Assembly (NCBI GenBank): GCA_025617745.1
Contig: CM046859.1
Coordinates: 29,656,744 to 29,720,743, forward strand
Reading direction: 5' to 3'
Source of the DNA: Heliocidaris erythrogramma
Taxonomy: Eukaryota > Echinodermata > Echinoidea > Camarodonta > Echinometridae
Length of the DNA stretch: 64,000 bases
Shown here: positions 39,301-49,541 of the stretch, piece after piece
Numbering within the stretch: the first letter of the stretch is position 1
Layout: every line of letters begins with the position of its first letter
The notes under the pieces: generated by a model
Databases searched by the model: none
Told to the model about the DNA's origin: nothing
Seen by the model: only the letters and a program-made list of their open reading frames with translations
Position numbers and translations under genes: made by a program

Positions 39301-42300
39301 TGACTTCTCTTTTTTTTTTTTGGGTAGTTAAAATCTTTTAAAAAATTATTATTTTTTAAAGATAAAATGGTATCATGCCAGGTTACCGGGTCCTGTCGGT
39401 TCTGTAATGGAGCTCCAAAGGTTGTAGTACAGGCTGGCTCTAGTCCCGCTGCCTTCTACTGTGTTTATGCATTCAAGGCATTTCTTCCTCACTTATCCCC
39501 ATTCTCATTTGAATAATTAGTCAATTGTCGTCAAGTTTCCTATTCTTTATCATTAGCCATAACCAATTATTAAATAGACCGGCAAAATGAAAATGAAGTC
39601 ACATAATCTTGCTTATTAGTAAACACAGAGTTTTGTGAACACAAATATAGTCTTTCACTACTAAAAGTGAATGTATTGATTAAATAATATACACTCTTAT
39701 ACCTGTAGGTACATGTACAAATAGACCTTGATGTTTTAGTTTGTGGTGTTGCTTTGAAGTATAGTTAAAAAGGAAAAAAATATGCACCTTCAATATTTAG
39801 CATTCCCGTCCTTAATTGTCTCTGAATCAACAAAACTTCCACTAATGACTATCAGTATTCATAAAAATAAATGATATGTGCCAAGCGGGTTTGGTTGAAA
39901 ATGTGCATTACATGTAACTGAGTAATATAAAGCAAATATAGATAAAAGATAGACAAGGGCAATTCACGGTAACGGAAGGACAATCAGACACAAACTGTAT
40001 CTGAATGTCCTTCCGTTACCGTGGAATTGCCCACATGCATACCATGTCTTTATGTGCAGATGGGTGCCAAGCTATTTTAACAGTTTGTTTAATTAGCTGT
40101 TCAAACAACCTATCAACTGCATGATAAATAATCTACTGCATGGTAAACAATCATACAGGCTAGTTCCTCTCAAATGCAATTTCCATACCAGAACTCTAGA
40201 TTAGTTTTAAACTTTCAACTTACTTATATGTTGCAGGTTGCCAAGCCAGTGTGCCCACTTTGAGCTTCCATATCACTCCTATTTCAGAAGATGGCTTAAC
40301 ATCAAGAAGGTAAAGGCTTGTTGTGAAATGAATGTGTGTTGATAAGAGGGCCAGTCCAAGCTATTTTGTACAATACGTTACCGACCTATGAGCTTAGATT
40401 TTGGTATATCATGACTGTATCAAGGTGACAGCCATCCCAGAGTTTGAATCAGACAAAATATCATGCAAAATGATATTTTTATGTCTATTCATGCTCACGA
40501 TTCCATAAATACAATTCCATAATATTCACAATTGTAGGCTTTCGGTAACACCATGTGGGAGCCTCTATGAAAAGGCTGTTGATACATTCTTTCGGGAAAA
40601 ATAACCCACTTACATTTGTATTTGGCATTTAGAGGAATTTTTGAAAAGTGAAAGGATTTAGGAAAGAGATGATAATAGAATGAAATTAAATTAAACACTT
40701 ACACAAGACTGTTTTTAGTTTTTGTTTTCGGTGTTTATACACGAAAAATGAAATGAAATGGAAAGAGGAAAGAAGAAAAAGGAAGAAAGAGTGATCAAGA
40801 TCAGGAAAGTTTTGAATAGTCACAGAAGTTTGGAGAGTGTAGTTCTGAAAAGAACTGTTTGTATTCCTCTGTAGAGTAGTTCTGAAAGAGAGTTTCTGAA
40901 CTACGGTAATCTTTCAGTAAAGGAGTGTATCTGTCTATATCTGTATATCAATTGAATTCCATAATAATGTATCAGAATCTCAACACAGCTTCACATTTAT
41001 GGTGTAGTATGAATACCTTATACACCATGTAGTAGTTTGTCGTATTTTGTTATGTCAATTGTCAATGATTTCTTTATGTCACTTGATATTTTTATGTCAA
41101 TAATGTTCACAATTCCATCATAAAAGTCCACATTACTTGTTATAACGTACGGGACATACCTTGGACTTGCCTTAAAAATCTTAACACATCTACATATTTT
41201 TTTTGCAGAGTAGAGTGTAAAAAAATACAAGGAACTATTACATGGTGTATTCGGTGTAGTACGAATACACCATGTAATAGTTCCTTGTATATTTTTACAC
41301 ACCACTCCGCAAAAAAAATCCATGAGTAATGAAGGATCGGAAAATCAAGCAGAAGAACTTGTCGTATCAGCGAATGTGATTTTTCAACTAAATCTTGTTT
41401 ACAGTTTGCTGCTCCAAACCGCCAATCCAAATCATTGATGAACTGTATGGTACACAAGTTAGAATTACAATGTACTTTAAATGCCAGTTTCTTTTTTGAA
41501 TGAAGTTCTATTAGAAGCTTCAAGTTGTAATAATACCCTGTTTAATTGCTTTGTCAAGTGAAAAATATATACAGTTTACTTTTAATTAGTCGAACCTGTT
41601 GGGACCACAAAGAACAGTTCGACTAATATGCAAAATTCAACTTTGGAAATGTAAATGACGTCATGTTTTGCATAGTTTGGTAAAACAGATTGATTTGACT
41701 TAGGGAAAGTTAGACTTATGCGAGTTCGAGTTATGCAAAGTTAACTGTATTTTAAATTTGCTATCCAATGCCATGATCCATATAGGCTTTTGCAACAGTG
41801 ACCAGCCACTATCCCAAAGGCATGATGCAGATGCTAGAGAGACTGAAAATTCCACATGTAGGCAGACATCATAGTGGCATTGGTAAGATTGATCAGCACC
41901 ATAGAGCCATCTTCAGGAGAGAAGGGAAGGGGGAGGGGGAAGAGGTTAGGATGGACTAAATATCGATTGGAAGTATACCCTCCATTAGGGGTAAATGCCT
42001 GCAGCGGCGTATCAAAGGGGGGCAGAGGGGGCATGTGCCCCAGGCAGCACCTAAAGGGGGTGTCAAAGATGCAAAATAGAGAAAGAGAAGGGGGAGAAAA
42101 AAAGAAGATATGTTGTCCTCTTAGTATTATGCATTCCCAATTCAGGGTGCAGTGCATAAAAAATTGTGTTTTTACAGGTTTTAAATGTCCGGGATGCCAC
42201 TTAGAATTGATAAAAAAGTAGGAAAATCATCTAGAATGGCCCCTTGTTGTGTATATAAAAAGTGGTTTTCCATGGCTAAAAATATGTTGAAAAAGTAGGA

Positions 42301-43164
42301 ATTCCTACTTTTGTCTGAAATGTGGCATCCCTCATTTAATGTAGATATTTCTAGAGTTGGTTGCTTTGCTCCTTCAGATAATATGCAGCGGGATTTATTG
42401 AACTTCGGCTACCAATCCTAGTTTAAGTGCACCAAAGAACACTTTCACGTAGTGCCCTAATTTCTAAGCAGGAAAATCAATTTGGTTTGTACTGTATTTT
42501 TGCTTTATATGTTTGGGTAACAGGGCACAGTTTTGTTGTTTGCCCTGAGCACCATAATCTCTAGATACGCCACTGACTGCCCCCCCCCCCACCCCTTAGT
42601 ACTCTTGAATTTATGCCCGTGTACCTTTAGCATATCAACTGAATATCTGCAATAGTCATCAATTAGCACAGGGGCAACACAAGACTATATTTCTCATTCA
42701 CATAATAAAAAATATGATCAATGTACGTAGAGCAGGATGACATACCTATTGTAATCCCTTCTGTACCACCACCGTTTTGAGTCGCTGTCATAAGTGAACT
42801 TTCAAGAGTTGATTATAGATATTTGATTGGTTGGTTCAGTAATAAAGTGGGCGTGAAATCCATTGAATGAAAATAAACTTCATGGAGATGGTACTATTTT
42901 TTTCTGTTTTCGGAAGAAATATCTAGTCATTCTGAATCCAAAGAAAATAATCACTACTCAAATTTTGGGGCGGGATTTGCCACCCTTGGCATGGAAAAGA
43001 TTAATGATGGAATAAAATGCTAAAGCCAAGAAAAGAACAAACACATTTGTATTATATATATCTTTTTGGTCATTACTTTTTCAGATGATTGCCGTAACAT
43101 CGCAAATATCCTACAAGCCCTGGCTCACAAGAGATACAAGTTCAAACAAACAGGGAGCAGGTGA
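36069..43164 (+). CDS. ERI3: ERI3-like DEDDh 3'-5' exoribonuclease, seven coding exons, complete
   Basis: ERI-1 family exoribonuclease, which degrades RNA 3' to 5' using two metal ions. Coding exons: 36069-36359, 38026-38139, 38460-38519, 38971-39062, 40237-40309, 41786-41882, 43085-43164. Phases agree, all introns are GT-AG, and the product is about 268 residues. Catalytic signatures are all present: DFEAT (ExoI Asp and Glu, near residue 82), GDWD (ExoII Asp), and HHSGIDDC (ExoIII His and Asp). EFPVLKVSGKTFETESTFH, LTGITPDMVKGQPTFQ and FIFVTCGDWDLK follow human ERI3 closely, and the C-terminus YKFKQTGSR matches human FIFKQTSKPF in place. I prefer ERI3 over ERI1 or ERI2 because there is no SAP domain and the spacing fits ERI3. 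The first ATG of the acceptor-bounded exon (36060-36359) gives a Ser/Pro-rich leader of about 75 residues; an internal Met at 36249 (MATASGTG) is another possible start. At least one upstream non-coding exon is implied by the acceptor at 36059. Confidence 0.95.
36520..36720 (-). mobile_element. SINE-like sequence with an SRP-RNA-like head and B-box
   Basis: On the minus strand from 36713: GGGCGTTGTGGCATGCGCC, then TGTAATCCAGCTAC. This is the 5' Alu-domain pattern of SRP RNA. About 55 bases on comes GGTTCGAGAC, an RNA polymerase III B-box. It then runs on through TTTCGGATGGTGACGTTAAA. In ERI3 intron 1. Confidence 0.5.
38026..38139 (+). CDS. ERI3: ERI3 coding exon 2
   Basis: Encodes EVIEFPVLKVSGKTFETEST, FHQYVEPQVH and EFCTR. 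Phase 0 in and out. Confidence 0.95.
38460..38519 (+). CDS. ERI3: ERI3 coding exon 3
   Basis: Sixty bases encoding LTGITPDMVKGQPTFQDTLQ. Matches human LTGIIQAMVDGQPSLQQVLE. Confidence 0.95.
38971..39062 (+). CDS. ERI3: ERI3 coding exon 4, ExoII motif
   Basis: Encodes LFHIWMEHEGLVNPDIK, then FIFVTCGDWDLKT. Leaves phase 2 (AT/GTAAGT), completed by G of the next exon to give Met. Confidence 0.95.
39957..40032. repeat. Near-perfect hairpin, ~33-bp arms
   Basis: GGGCAATTCACGGTAACGGA at 39957 pairs with TCCGTTACCGTGGAATTGCC ending at 40032; the stem continues through AGGACA/TGTCCT and the loop is about ten bases. In ERI3 intron 4. Confidence 0.9.
40237..40309 (+). CDS. ERI3: ERI3 coding exon 5
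   Basis: Encodes LPSQCAHFELPYHSYFRRW and LNIKK. Matches human LPGQCQYLGLPVADYFKQW and INLKK. Confidence 0.94.
40740..40940 (-). repeat. Interspersed repeat, inverted relative of 30860-31065
   Basis: GAAAGAGTGATCAAGATCAGG, GTTTGGAGAGTGTAGTTCTG and GAGTAGTTCTGAAAGAGAGT occur here and as the reverse complement at 30860-31065. Confidence 0.85.
41205..41310. repeat. Long palindrome, 28-bp perfect arms within ~50-bp arms
   Basis: TACAAGGAACTATTACATGG at 41226 and its exact complement ending at 41289 around an 8-base loop; imperfect pairing extends to GCAGAG (41205) and CTCCGC (41310). In ERI3 intron 5. A third partial copy of the arm is near 41017-41035. Confidence 0.92.
41571..41749. mobile_element. 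Tigger/pogo-like MITE
   Basis: ACAGTTTACTTTTAATTAGTCG at one end and GCAAAGTTAACTGT at the other, TA-flanked, with two further inverted TTCGA words. In ERI3 intron 5. Confidence 0.55.
41786..41882 (+). CDS. ERI3: ERI3 coding exon 6, start of ExoIII
   Basis: Encodes AFATVTSHYPKGMMQMLERL and KIPHVGRHHSGI. Carries the general-base His. Leaves phase 1. Confidence 0.95.
41998..42577. mobile_element. hAT-like MITE remnant
   Basis: Ends CAGCGGCGTATCAA and TAGATACGCCACTG follow the hAT pattern of CAG-type inverted ends. No clear 8-bp target duplication. In ERI3 intron 6. Confidence 0.5.
43085..43164 (+). CDS. ERI3: ERI3 coding exon 7, stop codon
   Basis: Encodes DDCRNIANILQALAHKR, then YKFKQTGSR and TGA at 43162-43164. 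No clear AATAAA within 600 bp downstream was assigned. Confidence 0.95.
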
Positions 43165-43708
43165 CAGATGACCGTGAGGATGACCTTAAATGAAACCTTG
43201 AAAGTGACCTTGAATGTGTTGTACACATAATTAGAAGACACTTGTTAGCATCTTAATTTACACAAGAATCATTGAATGACTTTTTACGGTGTAAAGACGA
43301 TTCTTCGAGAGTGATGAGATGGTGATGGTAATCCATGTTAATGGTGTGTATATCACAAAACATCCGAGCTCTACATGTGAAAATTTTGTATAAAAAAAAT
43401 GTGGAAATGTAGATGAATTGTGTAAAGCGTCCAAGAAAAGACAATTCTTACTGGCAGTTGGTGGTACAGACAACAGTAACATGTAAACATACCTATAGTT
43501 GTACATGGCTCCTAAGACTAACTTCTATGAAAGTGTTAGGGCACGCACTGTCTATACTTTTATGTTTTTTGTTCTTATGTATAAAGCCATTTCTGTTGAA
43601 AATCACAGGCTTCAAAACTGTGTTTCCTGCTCTAGGATTATTTCCATGCTCTGGTATTATTCAACTTAACCCTCTGACAACTAAATTATCTCATTCCCAT
43701 AGGCTTAA

Positions 43709-44113
43709 CCCTTTCAGGACAGGAAATTTTTCAGGGCTAAATTGATCACATTTTGTTCTTCAAATTGGCAACAATAATATTTTTCTTTTAGTGCTACATG
43801 CTTCTAATTAGGTGTAATGTCTTTGAAAAAAATATACATGGGTAGGTAGTTTGTTAAAAAGTTTTAAAACTTGCCAATTTGAGAAAAACAATGATTTTGA
43901 ATCTCTCAATGTGTTGCCAATTTAAGGATCTTAGAGCTTATTCTTGTTTTTTTAAATTCCTGGCATCAAACGCAATATGGTCATGCAACAAAAATGCACA
44001 TAGTGTGTGCAGAAATTTTTCCTCTTTCTACTCATGCATCTAGTATATTTTTAGACCTCTGAATCAAAAGTTATTGAGCCAAACCACAAATGTGAACATT
44101 GGTCTTGTAAGGG
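43709..44113 (+). mobile_element. piggyBac-type MITE with TTAA target sites
   Basis: TTAA/CCCTTTCAGG at the left and GTAAGGG/TTAA at the right, 405 bp between. TTAA duplication and CCCT ends are the piggyBac signature. Diverged relatives: 6429-6683 and about 59850-60340 (minus). Confidence 0.8.
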
Positions 44114-44213
44114 TTAATACAGAGGCCACTCAGTTCTTGTAATTTTAAGCCAAACCGTCTCATAATGATGATCATCTATAAGAAAGCACCCTGAAAAAAG
44201 GGCATTTTATTTT

Positions 44214-44418
44214 CTGTAAAACCAGAAACTTTCTTGCCATTGTAATGTTCGCGAATTTCGCGAGTGGTTCGACTTGCGAGTTTCATTGCCGTGAAGTCAT
44301 TGAATCATAATTGACATAACACTAAATGTTTGCAAATTGCACAAATTTCTTGCTGTGAAAATGGCTTTTGTTTACAATTTGCACAAGTTTCATGTCGCAC
44401 ACATTTCTAGTTTTACAG
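44214..44418. mobile_element. MITE with CTGTAAAACCAGAAA ends
   Basis: CTGTAAAACCAGAAACTTT at the left, TTTCTAGTTTTACAG at the right; interior alternates TTCGCGAATTTCGCGA and TTTGCAAATTGCACAAATT. Partial relatives near 29325-29470, 52440-52577 and 63805-64000. Confidence 0.75.
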
Positions 44419-44734
44419 CAACCGCCCTTCCATTTTGTCGCTACTTTTCTCTCTTATGTTAGTCTCAAAAAATATTTGAGCTCTTCCATTTCCAGCAGCA
44501 GTGTCAAATTTGAGATGGAAATCTGTAAAACTGATTTGTACAATTTTGTGAAAGAACAAACCTCGGCTATAAAGAACAGAATAACCCATTTAATAATTTA
44601 CTTTCTTTTACGATTGTGGAAATGATTTATACATGTACGTGAGGATTGAACAATATTTGCCTAACTTATGTTATCCATTACATACATGTACAAGTGATGT
44701 TGCATGGATGCGCAAAAATTCAAAATGGCCGCCG

Positions 44735-44790
44735 ACCTGTCTATAGCGACAACTTTTGCCGTTTCCCTTTGGTGGCCGCTATAGACAGGT
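44735..44790. repeat. Hairpin, ACCTGTCTATAGCG arms
   Basis: ACCTGTCTATAGCGAC and GGCCGCTATAGACAGGT pair across about 22 bases; probably the core of a small MITE ending TTTGACTGTA. Confidence 0.7.
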
Positions 44791-45760
44791 TTGACTGTAT
44801 TCTGATATTCTTATCCTTACCATGTGCCACATTGTACCTCTCATGGGGGTTATTTTGCCAAAGCTTCAAGATAAGTTTATAATTTCCAGTATAAAATTAT
44901 ACATGTACTATTCTATTTACAGATGCTAACAGGTACATGTATGTCATTTATTTTAGCCAATAAAGACTGGAAATGGGTTGTTTGGCTCAGATTTTGTAAT
45001 GCACCATGCCATCATTCTGTTAATTGTCGCCTATTTATTGTACCGGAAATGTGCTAATCAGCATGTGGGACAAAGAAATATTAATAAAGGGACTCAACAT
45101 TATAGGCAGCTCTACACAGACAGATGTTTGAAAAATGTAAATGAATTGTCACATTGAAAGTAGACATGTAATTGAGATCATGGAAGATGCATTAAGTGAA
45201 ATGGGATGCAGTTTCATGATAAATGACGGAGGTATTACTACTGAATTCATACAAAGACAGAGCAATATTTTTTTTTAGTGTGGATGAATTTCACACAATG
45301 TGCATCTATGTCCAGTTTCCATAAGACACACAGAATTTATTGCAAATTTTATCAATGCTTTGGTTGAATGTGTAATTATAATTTTCCTTTTGATATGGAG
45401 GAGGAGTTACATGTATTTTAAGTTTCAGACAAGACTTGATTAAATGTATATTGACATTGTAGGTACATGTTTTCCTGCTGGTTTATTTGATTTTGAGCGA
45501 TGTCTTGTGCATTTTACATACTTGCACAAAGTGGAAGGTCCATATTGATATACATGTCATGTATAGGCAAATCCCTTTGTAACAAAGTTAATGTGCTGAA
45601 ATACAGGAAAGAGCAAAGATACTGTTCAAGCAACAGTCCAAGCAACAGTCCAATCTAGTCTTTTCGTTAATAAGTCGAATGCTGTTGTTTCAGCTTATAA
45701 GTGTTCCATGAGTCCTGTAAACTGTGTTACTGAGGGATTTGCCTGGAAATTAAGTCACAC

Positions 45761-45963
45761 ATTCCAGTGGCAGACCCAGGGTCACCTGGCAGAGGGGGAT
45801 TGGGGGGGGGGGGGGTGCAAAAAGTCTAAATAGGCTGCTGGGAACTACATTTTCTTCTGGTACTCAATGTGTACTAAGATACATGTATGCCAGGTTAGTT
45901 TTTACTGGGGGGGGGATGTCCCATCCCCCCCCCCCTCCCTCCTGGATTCGTCAGTCGCCACTG
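45761..45963. mobile_element. hAT-like MITE
   Basis: CAGTGGCAGACCCAGG at the left and CCTGGATTCGTCAGTCGCCACTG at the right, with poly-G/poly-C tracts inside. Confidence 0.55.
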
Positions 45964-46409
45964 CAATCAGTCCACCAACGAGCATGCATAATACTGTACA
46001 TATTTTTTTCACCATCCACATGTGATTAGATACATGTTATGAAGGCTATTATGATGCATAGATGTACATGTAGTACATGAAAAAGTATAGCAAAACCACT
46101 AAAAAGTTGCCATTATATAAAGTTTCTGTGTAGGTCTGATTCTAGAGCAGATTGTTGGCTATAAAATAATATACAATTAATCAGAAGTAAATGTTTTTAA
46201 CACAGTGAAAGAAGAGAATGAATGTCCCAAAGAATGTTTTTTTTTACTGTTTAAACTGAACACTGACTCACAATCTATTGTGCTATGCAACAAAGTGAAG
46301 ATTAGCACTCTAGATTTTTTAATGAAAAGATTATCAGACTGCCCCTAAACTCGACACTTTCATTAGGCACATTAAAGTAGCCAGGGTCTTAAAGAGATAA
46401 AAACCTATA

Positions 46410-46586
46410 CAGTGGGAACTTGTTATATATAACAAACTACTTGAGACCAAGGTAATACCTCTTTATATCACAACCGTGTTATATGAGGTCTAAAAAACAA
46501 CAGAATACAAAGAAGTGGGACTGGCAAAATTAGCTGTTATGAGGAGAGTTTGTTATAACAGTGTTCTTTATAACGAGGCTCCACTA
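46410..46586. mobile_element. Tigger-like MITE
   Basis: TA-flanked CAGTGGGAACTTGTTATATA and TTATAACGAGGCTCCACTA, with repeated internal TTATAT/TTATAAC words. Confidence 0.65.
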
Positions 46587-47144
46587 TACAACACATTCTA
46601 GATCAGACGTACATGGGTCTACAAAATACTGGAAAAATAGGTGAAAGTACACTCTTTCAGGGGGAAACATATACCTTTACAGAGTTCTAACTGGAAACCA
46701 ATCTGTTCAACTCTGGTCGTTTTAGGGTGCATAATTACACATTACTATTGTTATGCAGTCTAGTGTATTTAGCAGTTTATAAAGGAAACAAAACAAACTA
46801 AATTGACATTGTAGCACGTTTGTTTTATTGCTGATATAATACTAAAAAAAAATACCCAGTACAACGTCCATTTGCATTGCAAGTAAATGTACATGTATAT
46901 GACCTGTCCCCCAAAATGGGTTCATGATTTAAAATCTGCAGCCAACTTCTCAACAACTCGGTTCAAACAGAACTCATCCATCCATACTTGAGAAATAGAA
47001 GTGTACTTGAAGAATACAAGTATACCCGTAGGCCATAGGTTCATAGTTCATCAATCTTTATGCCCCTAGCCACAATCTTTCTACTCTGCCGTATGCAAGT
47101 ATGATTACATTAGAAGAGAGTATTTATCACATATTGTTTTGATC

Positions 47145-47340
47145 AAATAAGCCAGTTCGTAATTACTATTTGCGCATGCGCAGAGATGGGTCACTTGTAC
47201 CAGGGAAGTGCTTGTACCAAGTACAATTGAACTCTATATTTTGTACGCACCACAATGCACGTACCGTTAAACAAGTAACATGTGCACTAAAACAAATGTG
47301 CGTGCACGCACAAATTGGGGTCATCAAACCGTCATAACGA
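47145..47340 (+). mobile_element. MITE copy, AATAAGCCAGTTCGTAATTA type
   Basis: Shares AATAAGCCAGTT, TTGCGCATGCGCAG, ACTTGTACC and GTACAATTGA with 48333-48588, 1.2 kb away in the same orientation. The right end is not evident here. Confidence 0.65.
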
Positions 47341-48332
47341 CAATCGGCGACATCTCAACGACTGTTTCACAAAGCCGTCTTTGCCAAGAGCAGCGACAAG
47401 TGACTTGTCGGTACTCCAAACCTGTCATATCTTTTTAGAATGCCACCACAAGCCAGCTTTTAGTTAGACTATGGGCTGCAAAAAAATGAAAAATGTAAAT
47501 TTAGAGAAAATTTATTCCTGATCTCCAGGCACATTCCTTTATCAAATAGTTTTACTAATGTTTGTATTATAATATTGTACATACGGACAATATGTTCTTA
47601 TGGCTTCTGTACCCCCCAACGAATAAATGAGATGAATATAAAACATACTCACATCCATCTGCCACAGAAGCAGCATCGAAAACAGAACAGTCTGTATATT
47701 ATAGACCTATGTGAACGACGACAATTTATCATGTTTGTATTTTCCCTATATTTTTCCCTTTTCACGCCATGCTTTAATATAAATAATATTACATGTATCT
47801 TTTATGAATATTAAAAATTCAGTCATAAAATATAATTTAATTATTTTCTCTAATGTAAACACGATTTGCGTCTTCTCTCCATAATTAGTCAATTATGTAT
47901 AAACCTCTTCAAAATCTAGATTCGTACATCGCATCTAAACGGGATGTTTGTATCATCAGTATTAATGTTTGCTGCCATTATTGACATTTTGGAACAGTTT
48001 GGGAAATACCAAGCCTCAAAATCTGTTTGGGTAATTGACAATAAATGTTTTTTTAGTCGATGAGTATCGATATCATGGAGTTGTCGTTTATCTTGTCTTT
48101 GTGAAACAGTTTGTCAGGTCCACGACATTTCCGTATATCGCTGACAAGATTTATAACTGGCACGGGTTGATTTGATGAAATGACACCTAGACCTATAAAT
48201 ACAAAAAAAAAATTCTTGTTTTGTAGAATTTTACCTCCTAAAATTGTCAATATTACCTTTTCAGTAACAATTGTACACATTCCAATCGAATAATCTTGAA
48301 TGAGAGTGGTCAAAAAAATGTACTTATAGAAC

Positions 48333-48588
48333 GAATAAGCCAATTAGTAAATACAATTCGCGCATCTGCAGCTAAAGATCATTTGTACCGAGTACAATTG
48401 ACCTTTATATACTGTCATTTTATACGCACCTTTATATGCTGTCATTTCATGCGCACCATGATGCGCAAACCCATATGATTTCAGTAGTTCAACATGTAGC
48501 TCGTCCACCAAAACAGATGCACGTGCGCATACAACTGGGATCATTCCAGGGTCATTTGAACCATGTACTAATTACAAACTGGCTTATT
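48333..48588 (+). mobile_element. MITE with GAATAAGCCA ends
   Basis: GAATAAGCCAATTAGTAAATA at the left and TAATTACAAACTGGCTTATTC at the right. Contains an internal direct repeat (CTTTATATACTGTCATTTTA / CTTTATATGCTGTCATTTCA). Confidence 0.8.
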
Positions 48589-48605
48589 CATCCAAGTACA
48601 CCTGG

Positions 48606-48741
48606 GGAGCGTTTTATCAAGCATTTTGTCAGTGATTTTTACAGACAAATGTTATAAGCTACTGAAATCCTTGCATCTGATTGGCTGAGAGCAAATTTGT
48701 CGGTAAAAATCACAGACTAAACGCTTGATGAAACGCTCCCC
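48606..48741. mobile_element. MITE with GGGGAGCGTTTTATCAAGC ends
   Basis: GGGGAGCGTTTTATCAAGC and GCTTGATGAAACGCTCCCC are inverted; subterminal GTCAGTGATTTTTAC and GTAAAAATCACAGAC also pair. 136 bp, abutting the preceding MITE. Confidence 0.88.
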
Positions 48742-48933
48742 TGTATATGCCATCGATTTAGCTCTCTTGCATAACACGGCCAAGATTTCTGATGTTTCCA
48801 AGTTGTCCCTAGTGTTTAGTTAACCCAGATCTGTTATTTTTTAGATGAGTCTGCTACAAAACCATACAGAACTCTGCCAACTCCACTAAAACAGAAGGTT
48901 CACAAGAGATACTCGACATTCCACAATGTTAAC

Positions 48934-49125
48934 AAGCTTGGGTCCATTCACCAGTCTCTTGTAACATTATTCTTTACAACCTCACTAACTTTGCTTGAAA
49001 AGTATGTCATATTACATGTGAGTGATATGATGTTAGCGATTCCATGCTTGCTGGTAAAAGCTTGCAAGTCCATGCACCAGTCTCTGTAGCATCATCCTGG
49101 AGAAATCACCAAATTTGCTTCCAAT
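48934..49125 (-). repeat. Partial copies of EXOSC3 exon 4 end
   Basis: TCCATTCACCAGTCTCTTGTAACATTAT (near 48942) and TCCATGCACCAGTCTCTGTAGCATCATCCTG (near 49069), each in blocks of 20 bases or fewer, echo 49342-49371 in the exon. The nearer copy reads MMLQRLVHGLASF on the minus strand versus [13 protein letters not shown] in the exon. Confidence 0.75.
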
Positions 49126-49327
49126 GACTGTGAAAATTGCTATTCCAAATTCCCAATCAATTTACAGGCTCAGTTTGTTCTTGTATCTTTTCCCGCTTTG
49201 GTGAATATTTGGAACACGCAAAGATCCATTTTAATCAACTTTTGTCACACATACATGTATAGTGTCTATAGATGGAACTTTAAACACCACGAAACAATGT
49301 GGCAGTCCAGGGAATCAGCATACAGAG

Positions 49328-49541
49328 CTAAAAACCAGCCAGTCCATTCACCAGTCTCCGCAGCATTATCCTGATCTCTTCGTCTGTCATGAACTCACAG
49401 TTAGCGAGAGCATTCACCACAGCTATTGTCGTCTTGATTGATTTAGCCCGGACCCATATCCTTCCGTTCATACCCAGGGCTATCTCGTATGGAATGTTCT
49501 CACCAAGGGACTTCAGCATTGGACAGTCTTTGGACAAGAGC
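49328..49541 (-). CDS. EXOSC3: EXOSC3 exon 4, KH domain and stop
   Basis: Encodes [38 protein letters not shown] and [10 protein letters not shown], then TAG. Partial copies of the end of this exon lie downstream in the same orientation (see findings). Confidence 0.96.

Larger units (their letters stand above)
43165..49327. other. Intergenic region between ERI3 and EXOSC3 (convergent)
   Basis: No host gene recognised. Carries a series of small elements listed separately (43709-48741) and partial copies of the EXOSC3 exon 4 end near 48934 and 49064. AATAAA words occur at several places but none was assigned. Confidence 0.6.

Noticed and set aside
47440-47850. Possible LINE 3' end (TACCCCCCAACGAATAAATG), and a similar one at 33170-33240
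   Set aside because: Only a tail-like phrase; no reverse transcriptase coding remains nearby, so not listed as an element.
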